From Candidatus Coprenecus merdigallinarum (lineage in GTDB: Bacteria; Bacteroidota; Bacteroidia; Bacteroidales; UBA932): 46,260 nucleotides of DNA. The notes under the pieces are model-generated. The model made no database searches. It was not told where the DNA came from and worked only from the letters and a program-made list of their open reading frames with translations. The stretch lies in the NCBI GenBank assembly GCA_018712545.1, contig DVGV01000072.1, forward strand, positions 1 to 46,260, in the 5' to 3' direction. This document shows positions 28,590 through 35,568 of the stretch, piece by piece; positions within the stretch are counted from its first letter, which is position 1; every line of letters begins with the position of its first letter. A program made the translations under genes and the position numbers.

Positions 28590-28662
28590 GCCTCTTTAGC
28601 TCAGCTGGTAGAGCAGCTCATTCGTAATGAGCAGGTCGTGGGTTCGAGTCCCATGAGAGGCT
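28590..28662 (+). tRNA. tRNA-Thr (anticodon CGT)
   Basis: A full cloverleaf can be drawn over 73 bases. The acceptor GCCTCTT pairs with GAGAGGC. The D-arm contains AGCTCAGCTGGTAGAGC. The anticodon stem GCTCA/TGAGC closes the loop TTCGTAA, giving anticodon CGT (Thr, codon ACG). The T-arm has GGTTCGAGTCC. CCA is not fully encoded (discriminator T followed by CA). Confidence 0.95.
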
Positions 28663-28683
28663 CAACTCCTTAATCTCCCAACC

Positions 28684-30663
28684 ATGAACATAAGATTTAT
28701 GATATCAGCCGTGACAGTCCTTGTCTCGGCTCAGGTGCTTTTCGCCGCACCCAAGACACGCACACTTCAGTCCCCGGACGGCAGACTTGCCGTTACAGTG
28801 GAGGTCAGCGACTCCATCGCCTACAGCATCGCATACGACGGACACACGTTCATCCTTCCCTCAGCTGTATCCATGACTCTAGCTGACGGAAAAGTTCTTG
28901 GACGTGAGAATCTTTCCTCCGTACGGTTCAGAACTGCATCGGTACGGGACTCCGTAGACACACCGCTCTACCGCCAGAGCCGCATAGAGGAGAGCTACAA
29001 CTCTCTCGCCATAATGTTTCCGCGAGCCGGTTTTGCCCTCGAGTTCAGGGCCTACGACGAAGGCATCGCCTACCGCTTCTCCACATCCATGAAAGACAGC
29101 GTCACTGTTGTCGGCGAGGAGGCCACATTCCGTTTTGACAAGGATTACCAGGCATACATACCCTACAGTTCCAATACCAAGAACCCTTTCCAGACCTCCT
29201 TCGAGAGCCAGTACACCGTCTCTCCCCTGAGCGGTTTTGAGAGCGGACGGCTGTCCATCACTCCGCTGCTCGTCGCCCTCGACTCGGGCGAGAAGGTGCT
29301 CATCACAGAGTCCGATCTGGAGTCATATCCCGGCATGTTCCTGGGCAGTGAGGGCGGCAGCACCCTCCGGGGAGCCTTCGCCGGCCGGCCTACCACCTAC
29401 GTGGACGGCTACAGATGCCAGGAGAGGATCTTGCGCAACTCCGATACTCTGGCCATTACGGCCGGAACACGGACCTATCCCTGGCGAATAGTATCCGTGG
29501 CTTCCGACGACACCGAGCTGCCGGTAAATAATCTCGTATGGCTGCTCGGCTCTCCCAGCCGGATTGAGGATCTCTCGTGGATCCGTCCGGGACAGGCCGC
29601 CTGGGAATGGTGGAACGACTGGGGCTTCACCGGAGTGGACTTCGAGGCAGGCATCAACACCGACACCTATAAATACATGATAGATTTCGCGGCCGAGCGC
29701 GGTATCCCATACGTTGTGGTGGACGAGGGCTGGTCACCCCGCACAGGAGGCGACATCATGAAGACGATTCCCGGATTCGACGTGGAGGAAGTGGCCCGCT
29801 ACGGCAGGTCCAAGGGTGTGGGAGTACTCCTCTGGGCCGTGGGATACGTCCTCGACGACAAGCTGGAGGAGGCCTGCAGAACCTACTCCGGGATGGGCAT
29901 CGCCGGCTTCAAGGTGGACTTTATGGACCGCGACGACCAGGAGGTGGTGGAGATGAACTACCGTATCCTCGAGACCGCCGCCAGGTATCACCTGGTAGTG
30001 GACCTGCACGGCATGTACAAGCCCACCGGACTGAACCGTACCTGGCCCAACCTGCTCAACTACGAGGGCGTCTGGGGCCTCGAGCAGATGAAGTGGTCGG
30101 ATGAGGACATGCTCACTTACGACGTGACATTCCCCTACATCCGCATGGCCGCCGGTCCCGTGGACTACACCCAGGGAGCCCTGCGCAATGCTCAGATGAG
30201 GAATTTCGCGGCCGTCTACAGCGACCCCATGAGTCAGGGCACCAGGGCACACCAGGTAGCCATCTACGTCATCTTCGACTCACCCCTGACCATGCTCTGT
30301 GACTCTCCCACGGCATACGTGCGGGAGCAGGAGACCACAGAGTTCATCACGGCCATTCCCACGGTCTACGACGAGACCCGCGTCCTGGCCGGAGAGATCG
30401 GCAGATACATCATCACTCAGCGCCGCTCGGGCGACCGCTGGTACATCGGCGGCATCACCGGCACTGAGGCCCGTACACTGACCTTCACCCCCGACCTTCC
30501 CGAGGGCAGCTATACCTTCAGGATTTTCCGCGACGGAGTCAATGCCGCTTCACGCGGGGAGGACTACCGGATAGAGACCCTGGAGTGGACTGCTGGGCAG
30601 GAGCTCTGCATAGAGGCTGCGCCGGGCGGAGGATTCGCAATCATCATTGATAGAAAATATTAA
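28684..30663 (+). CDS. Secreted glycoside hydrolase family 97 enzyme (alpha-glycosidase)
   Basis: A 659-residue GH97 protein with a signal peptide (ISAVTVLVSAQVLFAA). The N-terminal beta-supersandwich starts LQSPDGRLAVTVEVSDS. The TIM barrel carries AWEWWNDWGFTGVDFEAGIN and YVVVDEGWSP, then FKVDFMDRDDQ (Asp 412), DLHGMYKPTG and NYEGVWGLEQMKW (Glu 467). In GH97 an Asp in KVDF is the nucleophile of the retaining branch (alpha-galactosidase type), whereas SusB-like inverting enzymes lack it. That assignment follows from family knowledge and is not proven here. It acts in the periplasm on alpha-linked oligosaccharides. No SusC/SusD pair is nearby. Confidence 0.92.
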   Translation: MNIRFMISAVTVLVSAQVLFAAPKTRTLQSPDGRLAVTVEVSDSIAYSIAYDGHTFILPSAVSMTLADGKVLGRENLSSVRFRTASVRDSVDTPLYRQSRIEESYNSLAIMFPRAGFALEFRAYDEGIAYRFSTSMKDSVTVVGEEATFRFDKDYQAYIPYSSNTKNPFQTSFESQYTVSPLSGFESGRLSITPLLVALDSGEKVLITESDLESYPGMFLGSEGGSTLRGAFAGRPTTYVDGYRCQERILRNSDTLAITAGTRTYPWRIVSVASDDTELPVNNLVWLLGSPSRIEDLSWIRPGQAAWEWWNDWGFTGVDFEAGINTDTYKYMIDFAAERGIPYVVVDEGWSPRTGGDIMKTIPGFDVEEVARYGRSKGVGVLLWAVGYVLDDKLEEACRTYSGMGIAGFKVDFMDRDDQEVVEMNYRILETAARYHLVVDLHGMYKPTGLNRTWPNLLNYEGVWGLEQMKWSDEDMLTYDVTFPYIRMAAGPVDYTQGALRNAQMRNFAAVYSDPMSQGTRAHQVAIYVIFDSPLTMLCDSPTAYVREQETTEFITAIPTVYDETRVLAGEIGRYIITQRRSGDRWYIGGITGTEARTLTFTPDLPEGSYTFRIFRDGVNAASRGEDYRIETLEWTAGQELCIEAAPGGGFAIIIDRKY

Positions 30664-30682
30664 CACTTTAGTGACTGTTATC

Positions 30683-31306
30683 ATGAAATCGAGACTTTAC
30701 ATTCCTCTTATACTCGTTGCCCTGAGCTGCGCCATACTGGCCATCGCCCTGTGGGTCGGCACTTCTGACGGGAAAGGCGGCAGCAGCTCATCCTCCGCCG
30801 TCCTGGACAACATCGCCACCCGGACCAGCATCCGTGCCTATACCTCCGAGCCCGTGGATGACGAGACCGTAACGGCCCTGCTCAAGGCCGGCATGGCGGC
30901 TCCCACGGCCATGAACACCCAGCCCTGGTTTTTCTACGTGGTGCGTGACCGGGAGCTGATGAAGTCGCTGGCCGAGGTGCTGCCGTACGCCAAGATGGCA
31001 GCCGACGCAGCCGTGCTCATCGTGCCCTGCGGAGACCGGGAGCGGTTCCTGACCGGAGAAGGCATGACCTACTGGGTACAGGACGTGTCCGCCGCTACCG
31101 AGAACATCCTGCTGGCGGCTCACGCCATGGGACTCGGGGCCGTATGGACCGGGGTCTACCCTGTACGGGACCGCATCGCCGATGTCTCCCGCATCCTGGA
31201 GATGGATGAGAACCACGTGCCGCTCTGCGTCATTCCCATCGGCTGGCCGGCTGACAATCCGGAGCCCAAGGACAAATGGGATCCTGACAAGGTTATCTAC
31301 AGATAA
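30683..31306 (+). CDS. Nitroreductase family protein with N-terminal membrane anchor
   Basis: An FMN-dependent nitroreductase fold, about 207 residues. Family marks: RTSIRAYTSEPVDDETVTAL (FMN phosphate site), AGMAAPTAMNTQPWFFYVV, and GLGAVWTGVYP near the C-terminus. Unusually, it begins with a hydrophobic segment (LYIPLILVALSCAILAIALW) followed by a Gly/Ser linker. This would place the enzyme on the periplasmic face as an anchored or signal-bearing protein. The Cys at LSC is a poor lipobox. The open frame begins at 30647 inside the GH97 gene; ATG 30683 was chosen because the hydrophobic segment follows it. Confidence 0.9.
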   Translation: MKSRLYIPLILVALSCAILAIALWVGTSDGKGGSSSSSAVLDNIATRTSIRAYTSEPVDDETVTALLKAGMAAPTAMNTQPWFFYVVRDRELMKSLAEVLPYAKMAADAAVLIVPCGDRERFLTGEGMTYWVQDVSAATENILLAAHAMGLGAVWTGVYPVRDRIADVSRILEMDENHVPLCVIPIGWPADNPEPKDKWDPDKVIYR

Positions 31307-31321
31307 CAGGTAAACCTCTCC

Positions 31322-31442
31322 ACTCCTTCCGAAGGAGTCAGGTAACTCCACGTACCAAAACGAGAAGGTGCCGACAGAAGTGGCTTTTCGCCGGCACCTT
31401 CTCTACAGCATCTGAATAACATCTCCACTCCTTCCAAGGAGT
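31322..31442. repeat. Intergenic repeat cluster (two dyads around a 12-bp hairpin)
   Basis: ACTCCTTCCGAAGGAGT (31322-31338, 8-base arms around a central C) and a variant ACTCCTTCCAAGGAGT (31427-31442) flank a hairpin. The hairpin arms are GAGAAGGTGCCG (31362-31373) and CGGCACCTTCTC (31392-31403), a perfect 12-bp stem with an 18-base loop. The hairpin may also terminate the nitroreductase transcript. The same cores recur in the arrays at 45641-46260. Confidence 0.75.
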
Positions 31443-31505
31443 CAGCGGATAAAGACATACGCACAGTCAGCATTCAGCACTGTACGGATTAACTGACTGC
31501 GCACG

Positions 31506-31524
31506 TTGTATGATTTTCATACAA
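31506..31524. promoter_or_regulatory. Upstream dyad, candidate activator site
   Basis: TTGTATGATTTTCATACAA is a perfect 8-base dyad with a 3-base centre. It lies about 110 bases upstream of the sigma-54 promoter core, a usual distance for an enhancer-binding protein site. Other dyads lie nearer: GTAAAAATTTTAC (31551-31563) and AATTAGCTAATT (31581-31592). Confidence 0.5.
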
Positions 31525-31618
31525 TTTTCAAAAAATTAGACACTTTGCGTGTAAAAATTTTACAATTAGCCATTTTACAGAATTAGCTAATTTGTTATGT
31601 TTTAGCATGTTATGACTT

Positions 31619-31635
31619 TTGGCACAATTTTGGCT
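31619..31635 (+). promoter_or_regulatory. Sigma-54 type -24/-12 promoter for the permease gene
   Basis: TTGGCACAATTTTGGCT fits the sigma-54 consensus TGGCACG-N4-TTGCW with two differences. The key GG (31621-31622) and GC (31633-31634) are kept, with exactly 10 bases between them. The predicted start of transcription is about 31646, 23 bases before the ATG. A TAnnTTTG box (TATCTTTG, 31637-31644) overlaps immediately downstream, so a second promoter for the primary sigma is possible. Confidence 0.6.
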
Positions 31636-31668
31636 ATATCTTTGAGACAGAAGATAATACGCTAAAAC

Positions 31669-34002
31669 ATGAAGTCTTTTCTCAGATTTATCTCCCGCAA
31701 CAGCCTCTACACGGTGATAGAGGTGGCGGGCATGGCCATTGCCCTGGCTTTCATCATTTTTATCGGGACATACGTAACTCAGGAGAGCAGTTACGACACG
31801 TTCGTCGGCGAGGATATCTACATCGGTTCGGATTCGGAGTTCTTCGGTCTCAGCGGGACGATCAAGGGGTCGGTCGAGGGGCGCTATCCGGACATTGAGG
31901 CCATCTGCCGGCTGATCGGCACCAAGTATCTCAACGGGCTGGACCTGAGCACTTCGATAGGCGATGAGACCCTGGTGCAGAATGCCCTGTGCGTGGATTC
32001 CAACTTTCTGTCGCTTATCCCCGTACCAATGGTCTCCGGAGACAGAGGCAGTGCGCTTGAGGCCACCGGATCGGTCATCATCTCCCGTTCCTTCGCCGAC
32101 CAATGGTTTCCCGATGGCAATGCCGTGGGCAACAGCGTGGACATCACAGCCGGCGGGGAAAAAGCCAGTCTGCTGGTCACCGGCATATTCGAGGATATGG
32201 AACGGACCGTGCTGCCGCAGTGCGATATGATTTACCGCCTGGACTTCTTGGAGAGATACGTTCCATATCTGACACGCAACGGCAACGGTACAACGGTAAC
32301 CCTCTACAAGATACGCGAAGGAGCTGACCTCAGCACCATCAGCCGGGAGATTCTGGGAATATTGAAAGAAAGCGACGCTCTTTATATGTCGGGTATCTGC
32401 ACGGAATACCGCCTGGTGCCTTTCAAGGAGGTGCACTACGGAAGCGGGGCCAATTACCCCTTCCCCTTCGAGAACATCGTAAACCGGGACATGCTGCGGC
32501 TCTTCACTGCCGCCGGAGTGCTGCTGCTGGTATTTGCCCTGCTCAACTACATCTCGCTGACCACAGCCCAGGTGGGATTCAGAGTCAGGGAGATGGCGAC
32601 CCGCAGGCTGATAGGCTCCTCCCGCGCAGGCATCATCCTCCGCTACATCGGAGAGTCCTTGGCCGTGACAGCCGTGGCCTTCATACTCGGATTTATCCTC
32701 GCCGAGGCCACCTCCCCTCTCTTCAACACCCTCATCGGCAAGACCTACAGCCCGCTCGCGTCCCTGACCTGGGGCACGGCCGCCCTGTGGGCCGGAGTCA
32801 TCGTGCTGCTGTCAGTCATCGCCGGCATCATCCCAGCCATGATGGTGTCGCGCTACAGGCCGATAGACATCGTCCGGGGCGAGTTCTCGAGGGCGAGCAA
32901 GATGATACTCGGAAGGATTTTCCTTGTAGTCCAGAACGTCGCCGCCATAGGAGCCGTAGCCATCTCCATTGCCATGTTCCTGCAGCTGCGCCACATGGTG
33001 GAGAAGCCCATGGGCTATACGAGAGACTCCCTTGTAGATGTGACTGCCTCCAACACTCAGAATCCCGACGACTTCCTCAAGGACCGGCTGAAGTCCCTGC
33101 CGTGCGTGGCGGAAGTGGGACGGACACAGAGCTGCCCGGCGGGCGGGCGCAGAAGTTCCTGGGGTATGGAACTCGACGGCAACCGCTACAGCGTAGTCAT
33201 GTTTGACGGAGACACCACGGCGCTGCGCCTGCTGGGAGTTAGAGTCCTCAGCCAGAACGCAGAGCCTCTGCCCGGCACATTTTACTTTACCCGCAGGACT
33301 GCCGCCGCTTTAGGACTGGACATGAATACGACTCTATTCGAATATGACTACGGTGCCATCAACGTCTGCGGCATCATCGACGACCTGTGGATGGGCAACG
33401 CCAACTCCACCGACAACGACATGCTGATATGGACTGTACAGCCGTCGGAACCCCAGTCGCTCGGCAACATGATATCCCTGGTCGTGAAAGTCAACGGAGA
33501 CCCGGATGATGCTGTCCGTACGATACAGGAATTCTACGCCCGTGAGAAACCGGACCTGAACGTAACCGTAGAGACCTACGAGAACATCTACCGCCGCACT
33601 TACACCGCCGAGGACCGCAGCCTCAGGATCACCGGCCTCTTCGCCCTGCTCACCATCGTCCTGACAGTCATGGCCATGGTTGCCATGAGCACCTACTACG
33701 CCCGTCAGAGAGCCAAGAGCACCGCCGTCCGCAAGATCATGGGCTGCCCCCGCTCCGAGATATACACCCATACGCTCGCCAGCTTCCTGTCCGCATCGCT
33801 GATTGCCGCTGTGATAGCCATTCCCCTGATTTACACCTACACAGGACGGTGGCTGCAGACCTACTCCTACCACATAGGCAACTATTGGTGGATATACCTG
33901 CTGGCGCTGCTCATCGTGGCTGCAATCGCGGCTCTCGCCATCACCTACAGGGCCGTGCAGCTGATGAATACCAATCCTGCCATTGCTCTTCGCAAAGACT
34001 GA
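31669..34002 (+). CDS. ABC transporter permease, MacB/FtsX type
   Basis: A 777-residue inner-membrane permease with the MacB/FtsX tandem layout. TM1 is at about residues 13-36, followed by a periplasmic MacB_PCD-like domain. TM segments lie near 277-298, 328-346, 366-393 and 417-440, then a second periplasmic domain, then TMs near 655-680, 701-725 and 740-762. The family motifs VREMATRRLIGSSRAGII and VRKIMGCPRSEIYTH follow the TM hairpins. No ATPase or membrane-fusion gene is adjacent, so the partner must be elsewhere. Such permeases often act in export or envelope stress in Bacteroidetes. It has its own sigma-54 type promoter. Confidence 0.93.
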   Translation: MKSFLRFISRNSLYTVIEVAGMAIALAFIIFIGTYVTQESSYDTFVGEDIYIGSDSEFFGLSGTIKGSVEGRYPDIEAICRLIGTKYLNGLDLSTSIGDETLVQNALCVDSNFLSLIPVPMVSGDRGSALEATGSVIISRSFADQWFPDGNAVGNSVDITAGGEKASLLVTGIFEDMERTVLPQCDMIYRLDFLERYVPYLTRNGNGTTVTLYKIREGADLSTISREILGILKESDALYMSGICTEYRLVPFKEVHYGSGANYPFPFENIVNRDMLRLFTAAGVLLLVFALLNYISLTTAQVGFRVREMATRRLIGSSRAGIILRYIGESLAVTAVAFILGFILAEATSPLFNTLIGKTYSPLASLTWGTAALWAGVIVLLSVIAGIIPAMMVSRYRPIDIVRGEFSRASKMILGRIFLVVQNVAAIGAVAISIAMFLQLRHMVEKPMGYTRDSLVDVTASNTQNPDDFLKDRLKSLPCVAEVGRTQSCPAGGRRSSWGMELDGNRYSVVMFDGDTTALRLLGVRVLSQNAEPLPGTFYFTRRTAAALGLDMNTTLFEYDYGAINVCGIIDDLWMGNANSTDNDMLIWTVQPSEPQSLGNMISLVVKVNGDPDDAVRTIQEFYAREKPDLNVTVETYENIYRRTYTAEDRSLRITGLFALLTIVLTVMAMVAMSTYYARQRAKSTAVRKIMGCPRSEIYTHTLASFLSASLIAAVIAIPLIYTYTGRWLQTYSYHIGNYWWIYLLALLIVAAIAALAITYRAVQLMNTNPAIALRKD

Positions 34003-34123
34003 TTTGTGCCAGAAAAGGCAAGATGCTGCGTTGTCTTCGGTATCATGGCTCAGTCATTTACGCCAAGTAAACTCCTTCGCCATGAACCTTGACGCCTTGC
34101 ATTTTGCCTTTTCTGACACAAAT
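34002..34123. repeat. 122-base imperfect inverted-repeat element
   Basis: The arms 34002-34026 (ATTTGTGCCAGAAAAGGCAA, then GATGC) and 34099-34123 (GCATTTTGCCTTTTCTGACA, then CAAAT) are inverted copies matching at 23 of 25 positions. Inside are a second inverted pair TCATGGC/GCCATGA and a central TTTAC/GTAAA. It starts at the stop codon of the permease gene. The structure suggests a small non-autonomous mobile element or a large RNA hairpin; it is too long for an ordinary terminator. Confidence 0.65.
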
Positions 34124-34180
34124 AGAGTTCGGCACGATTTTTTCAATGTCATACGGCATCAGTTATTAAACAGTTTTTAA

Positions 34181-34855
34181 ATGGGTTTAGAAATTCTACT
34201 TATCGTCGTCATCGCCATCGCCGGCATGATAGTGCAGGGCAGACTGCAGAAGGTATTTGACAAATATTCCAGAGTGATGTTCCACGGAGGACTCACCGGC
34301 CGGGAAGTAGCGGAGAAAATGCTGCGCGACCACGGCATCCGCGACGTGCGGGTAACCAATGTCAGCGGCCATCTCACCGACCACTACAATCCCGCCAACA
34401 AGACCCTGAACCTATCCGACTCGGTATACAACAGCAACAGCGTGGCGGCAGCGGCCGTAGCAGCCCACGAGTGCGGACACGCCGTACAGCACGCTGAGGG
34501 CTACGCCTTCCTGAAGATGCGCTCAGCCCTCGTGCCCATCGTGCAGTTCTCCTCGATGTTCGCCCAGATAGTGATTATCCTGGGACTGATCATGATGACG
34601 GCCTTCCCTGCCCTCTACTGGATAGGTATCGCCATGTTCTTCATGATATTCCTCTTCAGCGCCATCACCCTGCCGGTGGAGTACAATGCCTCAGCCCGCG
34701 CCCTCGCCTGGCTGGAGCGCTCCAACACCCTCTCCACCATCGAGCTGGACCAGGCCCGCACCACCCTCCGCTGGGCTGCACGCACCTATCTCGTCGCCGC
34801 CCTCAGTGCCCTGGCCTCCCTCGTATATTATTTGGGATTCCGGCGTAGTGAATAA
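34181..34855 (+). CDS. Neutral zinc metallopeptidase, YugP family
   Basis: A 224-residue membrane protein of the YugP/DUF zinc-peptidase family. It has an N-terminal membrane helix (LLIVVIAIAGMIVQGRL), then VSGHLTDHYNPANKTLNLSD, and the zinc motif AAHECGHAVQHAEGY (HExxH). Two or three more hydrophobic segments follow (residues about 125-165 and 205-220), with EYNASARALAWLE holding the probable third ligand. The substrate is unknown. It ends before a UUCG hairpin terminator. Confidence 0.93.
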   Translation: MGLEILLIVVIAIAGMIVQGRLQKVFDKYSRVMFHGGLTGREVAEKMLRDHGIRDVRVTNVSGHLTDHYNPANKTLNLSDSVYNSNSVAAAAVAAHECGHAVQHAEGYAFLKMRSALVPIVQFSSMFAQIVIILGLIMMTAFPALYWIGIAMFFMIFLFSAITLPVEYNASARALAWLERSNTLSTIELDQARTTLRWAARTYLVAALSALASLVYYLGFRRSE

Positions 34856-34863
34856 TTGCGGTT

Positions 34864-34892
34864 TTTAAAAACGTGCAATTATTTAAAAACGT
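34864..34892 (+). repeat. Direct repeat TTTAAAAACGT x2
   Basis: TTTAAAAACGT occurs at 34864-34874 and 34882-34892, an 18-base period, upstream of the toxin-antitoxin promoter and just after the metallopeptidase stop. It could be an operator for the antitoxin, but this is a guess. Confidence 0.4.
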
Positions 34893-34905
34893 ATAAATTT
34901 GATAT

Positions 34906-34932
34906 AAGGCGGCTTCGGCTGCCTTTATTTTT
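34906..34932 (+). terminator. UUCG tetraloop terminator after the metallopeptidase gene
   Basis: AAGGCGGC (34906-34913), the loop TTCG and GCTGCCTT (34918-34925) form an 8-bp stem (one G-T pair) followed by TATTTTT. This is a classic intrinsic terminator. Confidence 0.75.
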
Positions 34933-34941
34933 GTAACTTTG
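34926..34941 (+). promoter_or_regulatory. Tandem -7 boxes for the toxin-antitoxin operon
   Basis: TATTTTTG (34926-34933) is directly followed by TAACTTTG (34934-34941); both match TAnnTTTG. The antitoxin ATG lies 32 bases further on. A TTTG at 34898-34901 is a possible but over-spaced -33 box. Confidence 0.55.
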
Positions 34942-34972
34942 TTCCATGTTTAATCTTTAATGCTGATGGAAT

Positions 34973-35143
34973 ATGGAAAAAGTGAAAGAAGAAAAGATCG
35001 GACAGACTCAGGAGCAGCAGCACAGGCAGGGTTCAACGGACAGCACCGGCACTGGAGAAAGAAAAGTCAGTAAGGCATGGGAAGCCGCTATGCGGCTAAA
35101 AGGCAGTGTTGTTATTCTTGATCCAACTCTGTACGAGCAATGA
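34973..35143 (+). CDS. Putative antitoxin of a VapBC-like pair
   Basis: A 56-residue frame starting MEKVKEEKIGQTQEQQHRQG, too short for most length cut-offs. Its TGA overlaps the toxin ATG (ATGA), the usual coupling of type II toxin-antitoxin operons. The N-terminal half is polar and probably disordered. The C-terminal half, KVSKAWEAAMRLKGSVVILD then PTLYEQ, looks like a toxin-neutralising segment. No standard VapB DNA-binding fold (AbrB or RHH) is evident. The function is inferred from position alone. Confidence 0.75.
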   Translation: MEKVKEEKIGQTQEQQHRQGSTDSTGTGERKVSKAWEAAMRLKGSVVILDPTLYEQ

Positions 35144-35562
35144 GGTACTTGATTGACACAAACATCGTCGTGTTCATGATAGGCGATCCTGACATGCTGG
35201 ATGAAAATGTCAAAGCCTTATTATCTGAACATGATGCTATTCTTTACACCAGTGCCGAGTCAGCCAAAGAACTTGTGCTTGCATTCAGGAATAAAAGACT
35301 ATTTGCCAAACGTTGGAAATCTGCTAATGACATGTTGCGCTCAATTGAGGACGAGTACAATATCCACATCCGCCCGCTCAACCGCGAGCATATATACACC
35401 TACGCAAGACTCCGGCTCAACACCCAGCAGGACCACAAGGACCCGTCAGACCACGTCATCATCTCCCACGCCATCACGGAGCACCTGCCGCTTATATCCA
35501 GCGACACCCGTTTCGGCTACTACCGTCCCCAAGGCCTCGACTTCATCCATAACCAGCGGTAG
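35140..35562 (+). CDS. vapC: PIN domain toxin, VapC family
   Basis: A 140-residue PIN-domain ribonuclease. The acidic site is visible: Asp6 in MRYLIDTN, Glu44 (or Glu40) in AESAKEL, Asp104 in DPSDHVIISHA and Asp122 in LISSDTRFG. In this family the toxin cuts tRNA or rRNA until bound by its antitoxin. The 5' half of the operon is richer in A/T than its neighbours, consistent with horizontal gain. It ends six bases from the convergent UvrA-like gene. Confidence 0.92.
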   Translation: MRYLIDTNIVVFMIGDPDMLDENVKALLSEHDAILYTSAESAKELVLAFRNKRLFAKRWKSANDMLRSIEDEYNIHIRPLNREHIYTYARLRLNTQQDHKDPSDHVIISHAITEHLPLISSDTRFGYYRPQGLDFIHNQR

Positions 35563-35568
35563 TTGCCG

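Larger units (their letters stand above)
31307..31668 (+). other. 362-base intergenic region with repeats and a complex promoter
   Basis: There is no gene here. The first half (31320-31445) holds two CCTTC/GAAGG-type dyads flanking a 12-bp hairpin. The second half (31500-31668) is A/T-rich and holds several dyads, a sigma-54 type promoter and a TAnnTTTG box in front of the permease gene. The A/T-rich half contrasts sharply with the surrounding GC-rich DNA. Confidence 0.8.
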
